A program made the translations under genes and the position numbers. From contig VFZL01000006.1 of NCBI GenBank assembly GCA_016871175.1, forward strand, positions 1 to 64,000: 64,000 bases of DNA, given 5' to 3'. The DNA is from Acidimicrobiia bacterium. Its GTDB lineage: Bacteria; Acidobacteriota; Vicinamibacteria; Vicinamibacterales; CAVVIG01. The notes under the pieces were generated by a model. That model worked only from the letters and a program-made list of their open reading frames with translations, did not search any database and was not told where the DNA came from. This document shows positions 27,950 through 37,544 of the stretch, piece by piece. How positions within the stretch are numbered: position 1 is the stretch's first letter; the number at the start of each line of letters is the position of its first letter.

Positions 27950-28267
27950 TCGTCGCCGTCAGCGGTCGTCAGCGGTCGTCGGCCGTGCACGGTGCTTCCC
28001 GTAAACAGACACTTATTGCTGAGTCCGTTGGACTTGTCGTTGACCATGCCTGAGGCGGGTGATACGATTCCTCAGCCATAAACTGCGAAGAGTCACTTCT
28101 TCGCCCCAGCGGGGGCCCAGCCCTCCGCGCCCCGTGTAGTACGTGCTCGTACACGTCTTCGCTCGTCGGGCAGGCGCCGTCGGGTGATGGGTTAATTCCG
28201 GAGCTCCCCTGCAGGGGGGCAACTTACGGCGGGCGAGATCGCCGTCTCGCACGTCGCGGAGCGCCCG
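27950..28267. other. 318-base non-coding interval with inverted repeats
   Basis: No gene is recognised here. Just after the dehydrogenase stop lies a 10-base tandem repeat GTCAGCGGTC (27958-27980, about 2.3 copies). Closer to the transglycosylase start are several hairpins: CGTGTA/TACACG at about 28133-28155, a CCCCTGCAGGGG palindrome at about 28207-28218, and GCGAGA/TCTCGC at 28233-28250. The interval probably holds the promoter and leader of the MltD-like gene. A structured leader RNA is possible, but I could not match it to a known riboswitch class. Confidence 0.4.
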
Positions 28268-30007
28268 ATGGTTCGACGGTTCGCGTGCGTGCGAGCACGG
28301 CTCGCTGTTTTCGTTGTCATTTCCAGCGTTGGCTTGGGTGCCTGTGGGGCCGCCTCCCGGCGCAGAGCGCCGGTGACGGTGCCTCAGCACGACGCGCCCG
28401 GCGCCTCCATTCACTCAGCCGTTCCGGCGCTGGCGCCGGTGACGGTGCCTGTCGCCGACCCGGTTCTGGAGCTCATCACAGAATCTGAGCAGAATTTCAG
28501 CGCCGGACAGGCGGAACTGGCGATGGGCCGCCTGGACGCGGCTCGTCGCGCGTTCGACAAATCCCTCCATGTCTTGATGGAGTCGCCCTACGGCGGCCGC
28601 ACCGAACCCCGCATTCGCGAGCACTTCGACCGACTAGTCGACCGCATTAGCGCCAACGAGATTCGCGCGCTGGCCGAAGGAGACGGTTTCACGGAGACGC
28701 AGACCGAGCCGGCATCCATTGACAGTCTGCTCGCGGAGTCAGCCAGCCTGCCAACGCCCGCCACCGTCGAGACCGCGTCGATCGCGAGGATCGACGCGGT
28801 CGAGTTCGATATCCCGATCCCGCTGAATCGGCGCGTGTTGGCGTTCATCGACCTGTTTCAGGGCCGGCTGCACGAGTTCATCGAGGAGGGCATGCGCCGC
28901 GGCACGCGCTACCTGCCGATGATCCAGAACGTGTTCCGAGCTGAAGGCCTGCCGCTCGACCTGGCGTACATCCCGCTTGTCGAGAGCGCCTTCAAGCCCA
29001 CCGCATTATCGCGGGCGAAGGCCCGGGGAGTTTGGCAGTTCATGCGCGGGACCGGCGCCGAAAACGGTCTGCGTCAGGATTGGTACATCGACGAACGCTC
29101 CGATCCGGAGAAAGCCACGGTGGCGGCGGCGAAGTACCTGTCGACCCTCGCGCGGATGTTCCGCGGAGACTGGCACCTGGCCCTGGCGTCCTACAACGGC
29201 GGTCCCGGCCGCGTTCAGCGCGCGCTGCGGAGATCCAGGAAGGCGGACTTCTGGTCGCTTGCCGCCTCTCCGCGGTTTCTGCCCCGAGAGACGCGTGACT
29301 ACGTACCAATGATTCTCGCCGCCATCGTCATCGCCCGGAACCCCGCTCAGTACGGCTTCTCGTTCGAGCCCTTGGCTCCAACCGAGTACCAGACGGTCAC
29401 GCTGAATAAGCCGCTCGACCTCCGCCGTGTGGCAGAGTGGACCGACACTCCGGTGGCCGACATCCAGGCGTTGAACCCGGAGCTGCGTCGCTGGACGACG
29501 CCCGTCGGTGTCGCCCGGTACGACCTCAAGGTGCCCCGCGGCTCGGCCGAGATCGTTCAAGCTCGCTTGGCCGACACGAGCGACGGCGATCTCGCGTCGC
29601 TGAAGTGGTACACCGTCCGCCCGGGAGAGACGCTGCTCAGCATCGCCCGGAAGCTGCGCGTGCGGAAGGCCGACCTCGCCGAAGCGAACTACCTGAAGGT
29701 CGCGTCGAAGGTCACTGCCGGCCAACAACTCATGGTGCCCCATGAGACCACCGTGCTGATGGCTGCGCGGACGGACCTGCCGGTGCCCGTGGCCGACGCG
29801 CGACCGATCGCCACCGATGCCGTGATTTCCACGCCGAGCGTCGACACGGTGAGAGTCATCTACCGGGTCAAGGAAGGCGACACGCTGACATCGATCGCGC
29901 GGCTCTTCAGCACCACCGCTAATGCCTTGCGGACCTGGAACCGCTTGCCGAGCAACCGCATCGCGGCCGGCGAGCGGCTCACGATCTTCGCGGCTCGGGC
30001 GAACTAG
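28268..30007 (+). CDS. MltD-like membrane-bound lytic transglycosylase with two LysM domains
   Basis: A 579-residue protein. The N-terminal signal ends in a lipobox GLGAC near residue 26. A low-complexity region and helical segment precede the SLT domain, whose catalytic Glu lies in PLVESAFKPTALSRAKARG near residue 238, followed by GVWQFM and ASYNGGPGRV. Two LysM repeats follow (about residues 446-492 and 527-577), each with the YTVRPGETL or YRVKEGDTL opening. It cleaves the glycan of peptidoglycan, forming 1,6-anhydromuropeptides, while LysM binds the wall. The start is ATG 28268. Confidence 0.9.
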   Translation: MVRRFACVRARLAVFVVISSVGLGACGAASRRRAPVTVPQHDAPGASIHSAVPALAPVTVPVADPVLELITESEQNFSAGQAELAMGRLDAARRAFDKSLHVLMESPYGGRTEPRIREHFDRLVDRISANEIRALAEGDGFTETQTEPASIDSLLAESASLPTPATVETASIARIDAVEFDIPIPLNRRVLAFIDLFQGRLHEFIEEGMRRGTRYLPMIQNVFRAEGLPLDLAYIPLVESAFKPTALSRAKARGVWQFMRGTGAENGLRQDWYIDERSDPEKATVAAAKYLSTLARMFRGDWHLALASYNGGPGRVQRALRRSRKADFWSLAASPRFLPRETRDYVPMILAAIVIARNPAQYGFSFEPLAPTEYQTVTLNKPLDLRRVAEWTDTPVADIQALNPELRRWTTPVGVARYDLKVPRGSAEIVQARLADTSDGDLASLKWYTVRPGETLLSIARKLRVRKADLAEANYLKVASKVTAGQQLMVPHETTVLMAARTDLPVPVADARPIATDAVISTPSVDTVRVIYRVKEGDTLTSIARLFSTTANALRTWNRLPSNRIAAGERLTIFAARAN

Positions 30008-30155
30008 CCAAGATCGGGTTCCACCTCGAGCCGCAGAAAACGCCCGCTCCAACACTGCGGCGATAGGCAGATTCTGCCATCGCGTCGGCTGAGGTCTAGA
30101 ATCCCTCCGAAATCGGCGCGGGTCTCGCGCCCCGCCGCTTGCACAGCCCAGTGCC

Positions 30156-31670
30156 GTGCTCGCAAGCCTGCGCACTGCGGCGGTTTCCGGTGTCGAGGCG
30201 TGCCCCGTTCACGTCGAGGTGGATGTTTCATTCGGTCTGCCTATCTTTGCGATGGTCGGGCTGCCAGACGCGAGTGTGCGTGAGAGCCGCGACCGCGTTC
30301 GGAGCGCCATTCGAAACTCGGGATTCGAGTTCCCGCCGCATCGCATTACGGTCAATCTGGCCCCGGCGGACGTACGCAAGGTCGGGTCGGCCTTCGACCT
30401 CCCGATTGCGCTTGGCGTGCTGGCGGCTAGCGGTGCCGTCGACCGGCAGGTGATTCCGGATTTCATGGTCCTCGGTGAGCTCTCGCTCGACGGACGCATT
30501 CAAGCCGCACGCGGCGTGTTGCCGATCGCGGCGCGCGCCCGGCGCGAGGGCCTTCGGGGCGTCGTCCTGCCCGTCGCCAATGCGCCGGAGGCGGCGCTGG
30601 TCGCGGGCATCCAGGTTCTACCCGTGTCGGATTTGGCCGACGCGGTCGTCGCGCTTAACAACCCGGACGTTCCACGCCCCCTTCCTCCTCCGCTTCCGGC
30701 GCGTCACGCGGATGCCGCCGATCTCGCCGATGTACGCGGTCAACTGCTGGCGCGGCGCGCGTTGGAGATCGCGGCGGCGGGGGGCCACAACCTCCTCCTT
30801 GTCGGACCGCCCGGCGCAGGGAAGACGATGATGGCGAGTCGCCTGCCGGGTATTCTTCCGCCACTGAAATTCGACGAAGCGCTCGAGGTCACGGCTATCC
30901 ACTCCGTCGCGGGACTGCTCCCTCCGGGGGCCGGCCTGGTGCGTGCCCGTCCATTTCGATCGCCGCACCACACGGTCTCGACCGCCGCGCTGATCGGTGG
31001 CGGATCCCAGCCGCGCCCGGGCGAAATCAGTCTCGCGCATAAGGGCGTGTTGTTCCTCGACGAGCTCCCGGAGTTTCAGCGGCACGCGCTCGATGCCCTC
31101 CGACAACCGCTCGAGGAGCATCAGGTCACGGTCGCCCGAGCTAATCGCGCCGTCACCTTCCCCGCGTGGTTCGTGCTGGCGGCAGCCATGAATCCGTGTC
31201 CCTGCGGTCACGCCGGCGACAGCCAACGCGAATGCCGGTGCACGCCGCAGCAGGTCGCCCGCTACAACGGTCGGATCTCTGGACCGCTCCGCGACCGAAT
31301 CGATTTGATCGTCGAAGTCCCCGCGGCGGGACCGGATGCCTGGGACGGACCATTCGGGGAGGCATCCAGCGAGGTTCGTGCGCGTGTGTTGGCCGCTCAC
31401 GCTTTCAGGTCCATGCGCCAGCTCGAGGTCTCGGGAGCTACCTCATCAAGCCTGAACGCCGTGGCTCCCGGCGAGCGGTTCGAGGAGCGTGCGAACCAGC
31501 TCCTTGCGCAGGCCGCCCGCCATCTAGGCCTGTCGGCGCGTGGGTTCGCTCGGGCGGGTCGGGTCGCCCGCACCATCGCCGATCTGTCCGGCGCGGAACG
31601 TGTGGGGCCCGACCACGTGGCCGAGGGTCTGCAGTTCCGAGCCGAACCTTGGAGCGTGCCACGGAGCTGA
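30156..31670 (+). CDS. YifB/ComM-family Mg-chelatase-like AAA+ ATPase
   Basis: A 504-residue protein. The N-terminal domain opens AAVSGVEACPVHVEVDVSFG and contains FAMVGLPDASVRESRDRV and LAPADVRKVGSAFDLP, matching the ribosomal-S5/Lon-like N-terminal fold. The AAA+ core has Walker A VGPPGAGKTMMA and Walker B LFLDELPEF. A Cys cluster, CPCGHAGDSQRECRC, may bind zinc. ComM is a hexameric helicase that aids branch migration during natural transformation. It uses GTG at 30156. With ComEA elsewhere in the window this hints at competence, though both families are widespread. Confidence 0.92.
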   Translation: MLASLRTAAVSGVEACPVHVEVDVSFGLPIFAMVGLPDASVRESRDRVRSAIRNSGFEFPPHRITVNLAPADVRKVGSAFDLPIALGVLAASGAVDRQVIPDFMVLGELSLDGRIQAARGVLPIAARARREGLRGVVLPVANAPEAALVAGIQVLPVSDLADAVVALNNPDVPRPLPPPLPARHADAADLADVRGQLLARRALEIAAAGGHNLLLVGPPGAGKTMMASRLPGILPPLKFDEALEVTAIHSVAGLLPPGAGLVRARPFRSPHHTVSTAALIGGGSQPRPGEISLAHKGVLFLDELPEFQRHALDALRQPLEEHQVTVARANRAVTFPAWFVLAAAMNPCPCGHAGDSQRECRCTPQQVARYNGRISGPLRDRIDLIVEVPAAGPDAWDGPFGEASSEVRARVLAAHAFRSMRQLEVSGATSSSLNAVAPGERFEERANQLLAQAARHLGLSARGFARAGRVARTIADLSGAERVGPDHVAEGLQFRAEPWSVPRS

Positions 31671-31776
31671 TCCGCAGGAGCCACACGATGGGGAGCCCCG
31701 CGAAAATTTCCGCCGCAATACCGCCGCTCTTGGCTGTCTCGACGCTAGATCAGGCGCAAGACAGCCTCATCCAGAC

Positions 31777-31791
31777 TGGCACGATTGTCGC
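31777..31791 (+). promoter_or_regulatory. possible sigma-54 type promoter before usp
   Basis: The segment TGGCACGATTGTCGC has GG and GC separated by ten bases, the spacing of -24/-12 elements, and lies about 25-39 bases before the usp ATG. The -12 part is only partly consensus (TCGC instead of TTGC). Two Fis/NtrC-type regulators in the window make a sigma-54 system plausible. Confidence 0.25.
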
Positions 31792-31815
31792 CATTGGGAT
31801 GCCGGGGAGGGTGCA

Positions 31816-32307
31816 ATGGTGACCTGGAACAGGATCTTGGTGCCAACGGATTTCAGCGAGACGTCCGCAGAGGCCCTGCGCTACGGCGTCGAGCTAGCTC
31901 GCGAACGCCACGCCGGCTTGATTCTGCTGCACGTCGGTGACGCCGCCTCGCAGATCGCCACCGAATTCCCGCTGGGGTTGGATGCAAGCCTCATCGACGC
32001 CGAACGGGAGCGCATTCTCAAGATTCTGACACCCGCGGAACAAATCGCGGTCCGCCCCGAATTCGTGATGTGCAGCGGTTCACCCGCTGAAGAGATCGTG
32101 CGCTGCGCGGTCGACCGAGAGGTCGACCTGATTGTGATGGGCACCCACGGGCGCGGAGGCGTCAGCCACCTACTCCTGGGGAGCGTGGCAGAAAAGGTGA
32201 TTCGCACCGCACCTTGCGCCGTGCTAGTCCTCCGACACGCCAAAACAACAGAGGGTTCGGCAGTCGCGTTCGAGTCGTCGCCAATGGCCACGACGCTTCT
32301 CGTGTGA
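31816..32307 (+). CDS. universal stress protein (UspA family)
   Basis: A 163-residue protein with the Usp fold. The N-terminal strand is RILVPTDFSETSAEAL. The ATP-binding signature GTHGRGGVSHLLLGSVAEKV (G2xG9xG(S/T)) lies near residues 107-126, which places it in the ATP-binding class. The start at 31816 is set by the domain beginning. The role under stress is family knowledge; no partner is evident. Confidence 0.9.
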   Translation: MVTWNRILVPTDFSETSAEALRYGVELARERHAGLILLHVGDAASQIATEFPLGLDASLIDAERERILKILTPAEQIAVRPEFVMCSGSPAEEIVRCAVDREVDLIVMGTHGRGGVSHLLLGSVAEKVIRTAPCAVLVLRHAKTTEGSAVAFESSPMATTLLV

Positions 32308-32359
32308 GCGCCGACCCTCCAACCGACTGCCGACGTTTCATTGCTTGCAGGAGACAGCG

Positions 32360-33123
32360 ATGTTTGACCTAGTCTTGGGGAAGGTCGAGCGACCTTATAG
32401 GCGCAGCTCCCGAGGCGCCACCATCGCGTCCGTGATTGGCCACATCGTCGTCGTCACCCTCGTCCTGGTGCTCCCGTTGATGTGGGCCACCCAAACGCTA
32501 CCGGAGACGCCGGTCATCATGGCGTTCGTGGCACACACCGCCGCCCCGCCTCCACCCCACCGCCGCCGCCACCGCCGCCCGTGCCACGTGCTGCGGCCGC
32601 TCAGGTGGCGAAGGTGCCCTCGTCTACGAATCCGAACGCGGCGCCAATCGAGGCTCCGGACGAGATCAAACCAGAGCCAGCCGTGGAGGCGGCGGGCCCT
32701 GGAGTACTCGGAGGCGTTGAAGGCGGCATCGAGGGTGGCGTACTCGGAGGCCTCGTCGGTGGACTGCCTGGAGCGGCGCTTCCGCCTCCGCCGCCACCCC
32801 CGACAAGCAATCAGCCGGTCCGCATCGGGGGCCAGGTGTCGGCCCCAGCGCTCGTGCATCGCGTCGAACCGGAGTACCCAGCGATCGCGGTGGCCGCGCA
32901 CATCGAGGGGATGGTGATCCTCGATGCCACGGTGGATTCCGACGGGCGGGTCACGGACGTACGAATATTGCGCTCTCGCGGGTTCCTCGATAAGGTCGCC
33001 ATCGAAGCGGTGAAGCAGTGGCGTTACCAACCCCTGACGCTCAACGGCCAGCCGACGCCGTTTATCCTGACGGTGACGCTCAACTTCGCCCTGAAGCGGG
33101 ACAGGCCCCTGGCCGTGGGATAG
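32360..33123 (+). pseudogene. TonB-family energy transducer, frameshifted in proline tract
   Basis: The start at 32360 (AGGAG six to eight bases before) encodes a cytoplasmic N-terminus and a single membrane anchor (IASVIGHIVVVTLVLVLPLM, about residues 26-45). A proline-rich stretch follows. Around 32550-32570 the frame breaks: upstream reads APPPPH then Arg-rich nonsense, while the next frame reads PPPPPPPPVPRAAAAQV. Replacing one missing C gives a continuous 254-residue protein. The rest has a Gly-repeat segment (GVLGGVEGGIEGG) and a TonB C-terminal domain with VEPEYPAIAVAAHIEGMVIL and AVKQWRYQPLTLNG. TonB transmits proton-motive energy to outer-membrane receptors. As read, the membrane anchor and the C-terminal domain are separated. 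Confidence 0.85.
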
Positions 33124-33326
33124 CCAGTCCTCGCCCGCCGGACTTCGCCAACGCCTACCACGCTGGGGAGAACCCTTCGCTTTCGTCTAGTCTTCGCCTT
33201 CTGTGTTTGTCGTTCTCCTTCCGATAATCCCTGTGATAGAGTCTCGTTAACTCACAGCCCAATCGTCCACCGCGGGTTCTTGGCCACGGGTGCGGGCGCA
33301 CCCAAGGCGTTCGGCCGCTTGCATTG

Positions 33327-34256
33327 ATGCTCAAACGACGCTACACGGTCCTCATCGCCGACCGTTCGACCGGGGTCGTGCGACGAGTAACCATAAGTCT
33401 GCGGACCGCGGTGGGCGTGGCGAGTACCGCCCTGATCATGCCAATTCTGGTTGGTATTGGTGCGAAGATCAGTGCGGAGCGCGAACTCGACGTGCTCAGG
33501 ACGAGCAACACTGCCCTCCAGTTGGAAAACGGGAACTTCCGAACGGCCACTGGCGAGCTCACCACCCAAATCCAGTCGCTCGAGACCGTGCTCGAGGACC
33601 TCGGCGGACGATCCGCGCTGGACCCGGCGCAGGCGAAGGCGATTGAGAAGCTTCCCGCAGTGGTCAAAGCTCGGGCGGCCGGTGGCACGGCAGCGGCAAA
33701 CGGGGCGCTCTCGCAGGTCATTTCGACGTCGCTCATCCCAGGCGATGACACGTTCGGCGCGTTGCGAACGCTGCTCCAGGGCCTCGAGACCCGTCTGCGA
33801 AGCGTCACACAGGTTCTGGAGCGACAGGAAAGGCTGGCCGCCGCGACCCCCTCGATCTGGCCGACGACCGGGTGGTTGAGCGGGATGTTCGGCGGGCGGA
33901 GGGATCCGTTTACCGGGACATCCGATTTCCACCAGGGGCTGGACATCTCAGCCGAGAAGGGTCACCCGGTCCACGCGACGGCCGACGGCGCCGTCCGGTC
34001 AGCGGCTTACACCGGGGATTACGGCAACCTTGTCGTCCTCCAGCACGACTTCGGCCTGAGTACGAGATACGGGCATCTCAGCAAGTTCAACGTCAAGCCG
34101 GGTGCCTCCGTCAAACGCGGTGACGTGATCGGATTCGTCGGCTCGACCGGTCGTTCCACGGGCTCTCACCTGCACTATGAGGTGTGGGCCAGCGACAAGC
34201 TGGTCAACCCACTTCAACTCCTCACGAAGCAACCGCCCCGCAACAAGAATCCCTGA
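33327..34256 (+). CDS. M23 family (LytM) metallopeptidase, membrane-anchored
   Basis: A 309-residue protein. One transmembrane segment lies near residues 28-48, followed by a coiled-coil-like region (about 50-95) and a C-terminal LytM domain with zinc ligands FHQGLDIS (His, Asp) and HLHYEVW (His). YGHLSKFNVKPGASVKRGD and GSTGRSTGSHLHYE complete the signature. The four metal ligands are present, so it is likely an active endopeptidase or an amidase activator. The start is ATG 33327, preceded by TTG. secA begins 144 bases downstream on the same strand. Confidence 0.9.
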   Translation: MLKRRYTVLIADRSTGVVRRVTISLRTAVGVASTALIMPILVGIGAKISAERELDVLRTSNTALQLENGNFRTATGELTTQIQSLETVLEDLGGRSALDPAQAKAIEKLPAVVKARAAGGTAAANGALSQVISTSLIPGDDTFGALRTLLQGLETRLRSVTQVLERQERLAAATPSIWPTTGWLSGMFGGRRDPFTGTSDFHQGLDISAEKGHPVHATADGAVRSAAYTGDYGNLVVLQHDFGLSTRYGHLSKFNVKPGASVKRGDVIGFVGSTGRSTGSHLHYEVWASDKLVNPLQLLTKQPPRNKNP

Positions 34257-34399
34257 CGCGGTTCGCTCGGTCCGGGTCGTGAGTGTTCTGCGCCCGCCGG
34301 CCGACGCTCTACACCGTGGCAGGACGCCGGATCGATCAATTGATCGGTCCGTACGCGTCCGTTACAATTCTTCGATACCTCGGCCAGATTTGCGTGGTA

Positions 34400-37300
34400 A
34401 TGCTGCAGACACTCCTCGCTAAAGTCATCGGGACGCAGAACGAACGCGACCTGAAGCGCCTGCGCCCCATCGTCGCCGACGTCAACGCGCTGGAAGCACA
34501 GATTCAGGTGCTGACCGACGAGCAACTGCGTGCCAAGACGGCTGAGTTCAAGCAGCGGGTCGCGGCTGGCGAGACGGTCGACGATCTGCTTGTCGAGGCA
34601 TTTGCCGTCGTTCGAGAAGCCGGCCATCGCGTGCTCAACATGCGGCACTTCGACGTCCAGCTGGTGGGCGGCGCCGTGCTCCACCAGGGCAAGATCGCCG
34701 AGATGAAGACCGGTGAGGGCAAGACGCTGGTCGCCACCCTCCCGGCGTATCTCAACGCGCTCGAAGGCAAGGGTGTGCACGTCGTCACCGTGAACGACTA
34801 CCTCGCCCGGCGCGATTCCGAGTGGATGGGCCGCATCTACCGCTTCCTCGGCATGACTGTCGGCGTGATTCAGCACGAGCTGAACGATCAGGAACGGCAG
34901 CGGGCGTACTCGTGCGATATCACGTACGGGACCAACAACGAGTTTGGATTCGACTACCTCCGCGACAACATGAAGTTCGAGCTCGCGCACTACGTGCAGC
35001 GCGGGCATCACTACGCCATCGTCGACGAGGTCGACAGCATTCTCATCGACGAGGCGCGGACACCGCTCATCATCTCAGGTCCCGCGGAGGAATCTACGGA
35101 CTTGTACTACGAGGTCGATCGCATCATCCCACGCTTGAAGCCGGGAGCCGTGGTTCGAGGCGATACGAAGGCCGAGCAACGCGAGGAGATCGAGGCGACC
35201 GGCGACTACATCGTCGACGAGAAGCACAAGACGGTAACGCTCACCGAGAGCGGCATGGCCAAAGCCGAACAGATGCTGATCCATCGCCTGAACGGCGGCC
35301 ACATCTACGACCTCGAGAACGCTCACATCAAGCACCACGTCGACCAAGCGCTCCGCGCGCACGCCATCTTCAAGCTCGACGTCGACTACATGGTGAAGGA
35401 CGGCGAGGTCGTCATCGTGGACGAGTTCACCGGCCGCCTCATGCCGGGTCGACGCTGGAGCGATGGCTTGCATCAGGCCGTCGAAGCCAAGGAAAGAGTC
35501 AAGATCGAGCGCGAGAACCAGACGCTTGCCACGGTGACCTTCCAGAACTACTTCCGCAAGTACAAGAAGCTCGCCGGCATGACCGGTACCGCCGACACCG
35601 AGGCGGAAGAGTTCGGCAAGATCTACAAGCTCGATGTCGTCGTCATCCCGACCAACCGCAAGCTGACGCGCATCGAGTACTCCGACCTCGTGTACCGCAC
35701 CGAGCACGAGAAGTGGGACGCCATCGTCACGGAGATCATTCAGGAGCACGAGAAGGGACGGCCCGTGCTCGTCGGCACCGTCTCAATCGAGAAGTCCGAG
35801 CGCCTCTCAACCCTCTTGGACCGCGGGGGCTTGAAGCGGGGCACGACCACGGGCGGCGGGTCGGGCAAGCACGTCGTACTAAACGCCAAGTATCACGCCC
35901 AAGAAGCGGAGTTCGTGGCGCAAGCGGGACGCAAAGGCGCGGTGACGATCGCCACGAACATGGCCGGCCGCGGCACGGACATCCTGCTCGGCGGGAATCC
36001 GGAGTTCATGGCTCGCCAGCAGACACTGGCCGAGCAGATCGCCGAGCGCCTGCCAAAGGGCCAGGAGCGCTTTGTCGACGACGAACAGTTCGTCTACTTC
36101 TACCACCTCGATGGGTTCTACCGCGTCGCCCAGGCGGCGTACGAGCGGATCTTCCAGCACTTCAGGGCCCTCACCGACGTAGAGCACGCCGAGGTCGTCT
36201 CGCTGGGCGGACTGCACATCGTCGGCACAGAGCGGCACGAGGCTCGGCGCATCGACAATCAGCTGCGCGGCCGCGCGGGCCGCCAGGGCGATCCGGGATC
36301 GTCGCGTTTCTACCTCTCGCTCCAAGACGATCTGATGCGCATCTTCGGTTCGGATCGCATCTCCGGTCTGATGCAGCGCCTCGGGATGGAAGAAGGCGTG
36401 CCCATCGAGCACGGGATGGTCACGCGGGCCATCGAACGCGCGCAGAGGCAAGTGGAAGCCCAGAACTTCTCCGTCCGCAAGCATTTGCTCGAGTATGACG
36501 ACGTCATGAACAAGCAGCGCGAGAACGTCTACGCACTGCGTCGCCAGATCCTCGAGGGGACGATCAAGTTCGAGGGCGAAGACGACGAGCCCGCGGAAAC
36601 GGTCGACACGCGCGGCTATCTGCTGTCACTGGCTGAAGATGCACTCGACGAGATCGTCGAGACGTCTGCGCCGAAGCAGGCCGACGCCGAGGACTGGGAT
36701 CTCGATGGCCTGAACCTCGAGATCGAGCGCGTCTTCAGCATCGACACGCACGATCTGGACTTTGCCGATCAGTCGTCGGACGAGATTGGTGATCTCCTCT
36801 GGCAGCGGATCAAGGGGGGGTACAGCGAGAAGGAAACGCTGGTTGGCCCAGACATCCTCCGTCGGGTCGAGCGCGACGTCATGCTGCAGATGGTGGACGG
36901 CCAGTGGAAGGACCATCTCTACAGCCTCGATCACCTCAAGGAAGGCATTGGCCTGCGCGGGTACGCGCAGCGGGATCCGCTGGTCGAGTACAAAAAAGAG
37001 AGCTTCGAGCTCTTCACGGCCATGAAAAGCCGTGTCGATCAGGAGATCGTTCGGCTCCTGTGGGGCCTGCGTCCGATGGTGGTCGAGCCGCCCGAGAGCC
37101 GAGCAAGTTCCGCCGAGCCGTCACGTACGGCCGCGGCGGCACGTCCAGTCGCGGCGTCTCGTGCGGCCGGGCCTCCGCGCCGCCGCGCGTCGCTCACCTT
37201 CAACAACCCGTCCGAGGCCGTGCCGGCATTCGCGGTACCTCGCTCCGCAACGGCGACGGCGCCGGGTCTGGGGGATGCGCCGCGCCAGCCCGCCCGCGTC

Positions 37301-37420
37301 GGCGGAGACGACGCGCCGATCAAGACGGTCAGGCGGGACGAGCCGAAGGTCGGGCGCAACGATCCGTGCCCGTGTGGAAGCGGCAAGAAGTACAAGAAAT
37401 GCCATGGAGCCTCGGCGTGA
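34400..37420 (+). CDS. secA: protein translocase subunit SecA
   Basis: A 1006-residue ATPase motor. It has the Walker A region [10 protein letters not shown]-type ([17 protein letters not shown]), [19 protein letters not shown] as the DEAD-box region, the preprotein cross-linking domain and helicase motif GRGTDI. The C-terminal SEC-C zinc motif [20 protein letters not shown] is intact. SecA drives preproteins through SecYEG. Between about residues 930 and 985 is a Pro/Ala/Arg-rich low-complexity linker before the zinc tail. I chose 34400 ([19 protein letters not shown]) over the upstream ATG at 34283 because the family starts there. Confidence 0.97.
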   Translation: MLQTLLAKVIGTQNERDLKRLRPIVADVNALEAQIQVLTDEQLRAKTAEFKQRVAAGETVDDLLVEAFAVVREAGHRVLNMRHFDVQLVGGAVLHQGKIAEMKTGEGKTLVATLPAYLNALEGKGVHVVTVNDYLARRDSEWMGRIYRFLGMTVGVIQHELNDQERQRAYSCDITYGTNNEFGFDYLRDNMKFELAHYVQRGHHYAIVDEVDSILIDEARTPLIISGPAEESTDLYYEVDRIIPRLKPGAVVRGDTKAEQREEIEATGDYIVDEKHKTVTLTESGMAKAEQMLIHRLNGGHIYDLENAHIKHHVDQALRAHAIFKLDVDYMVKDGEVVIVDEFTGRLMPGRRWSDGLHQAVEAKERVKIERENQTLATVTFQNYFRKYKKLAGMTGTADTEAEEFGKIYKLDVVVIPTNRKLTRIEYSDLVYRTEHEKWDAIVTEIIQEHEKGRPVLVGTVSIEKSERLSTLLDRGGLKRGTTTGGGSGKHVVLNAKYHAQEAEFVAQAGRKGAVTIATNMAGRGTDILLGGNPEFMARQQTLAEQIAERLPKGQERFVDDEQFVYFYHLDGFYRVAQAAYERIFQHFRALTDVEHAEVVSLGGLHIVGTERHEARRIDNQLRGRAGRQGDPGSSRFYLSLQDDLMRIFGSDRISGLMQRLGMEEGVPIEHGMVTRAIERAQRQVEAQNFSVRKHLLEYDDVMNKQRENVYALRRQILEGTIKFEGEDDEPAETVDTRGYLLSLAEDALDEIVETSAPKQADAEDWDLDGLNLEIERVFSIDTHDLDFADQSSDEIGDLLWQRIKGGYSEKETLVGPDILRRVERDVMLQMVDGQWKDHLYSLDHLKEGIGLRGYAQRDPLVEYKKESFELFTAMKSRVDQEIVRLLWGLRPMVVEPPESRASSAEPSRTAAAARPVAASRAAGPPRRRASLTFNNPSEAVPAFAVPRSATATAPGLGDAPRQPARVGGDDAPIKTVRRDEPKVGRNDPCPCGSGKKYKKCHGASA

Positions 37421-37455
37421 TCGGCGCCGCGTTCTCCCCCGCTCGCTCCGTCTCC

Positions 37456-37480
37456 AAAGGCCGACATCTGTCGGCCTTTT
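37456..37480 (+). terminator. Rho-independent terminator after secA
   Basis: The hairpin AAAGGCCGACATCTGTCGGCC followed by TTTT has a ten-base perfect stem with a four-base loop and a short U tract, 36 bases after the secA stop. It separates secA from guaB. It is the clearest terminator in the window. Confidence 0.9.
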
Positions 37481-37544
37481 GTGCATTGACCGTCGGGCCT
37501 CCGCCCCACCCACCACCCGATCAGGATCCAACGAGACGAGTGCC

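Noticed and set aside
27950-28267. Cyclic-di-AMP (ydaO) or cyclic-di-GMP riboswitch
   Set aside because: The gap precedes a wall-hydrolase gene, but the conserved core strings of these classes were not found.
31688-31822. 44-codon frame with a reasonable ribosome site before usp
   Set aside because: No recognisable domain, overlaps the usp start, and its length fits chance in high-GC sequence.
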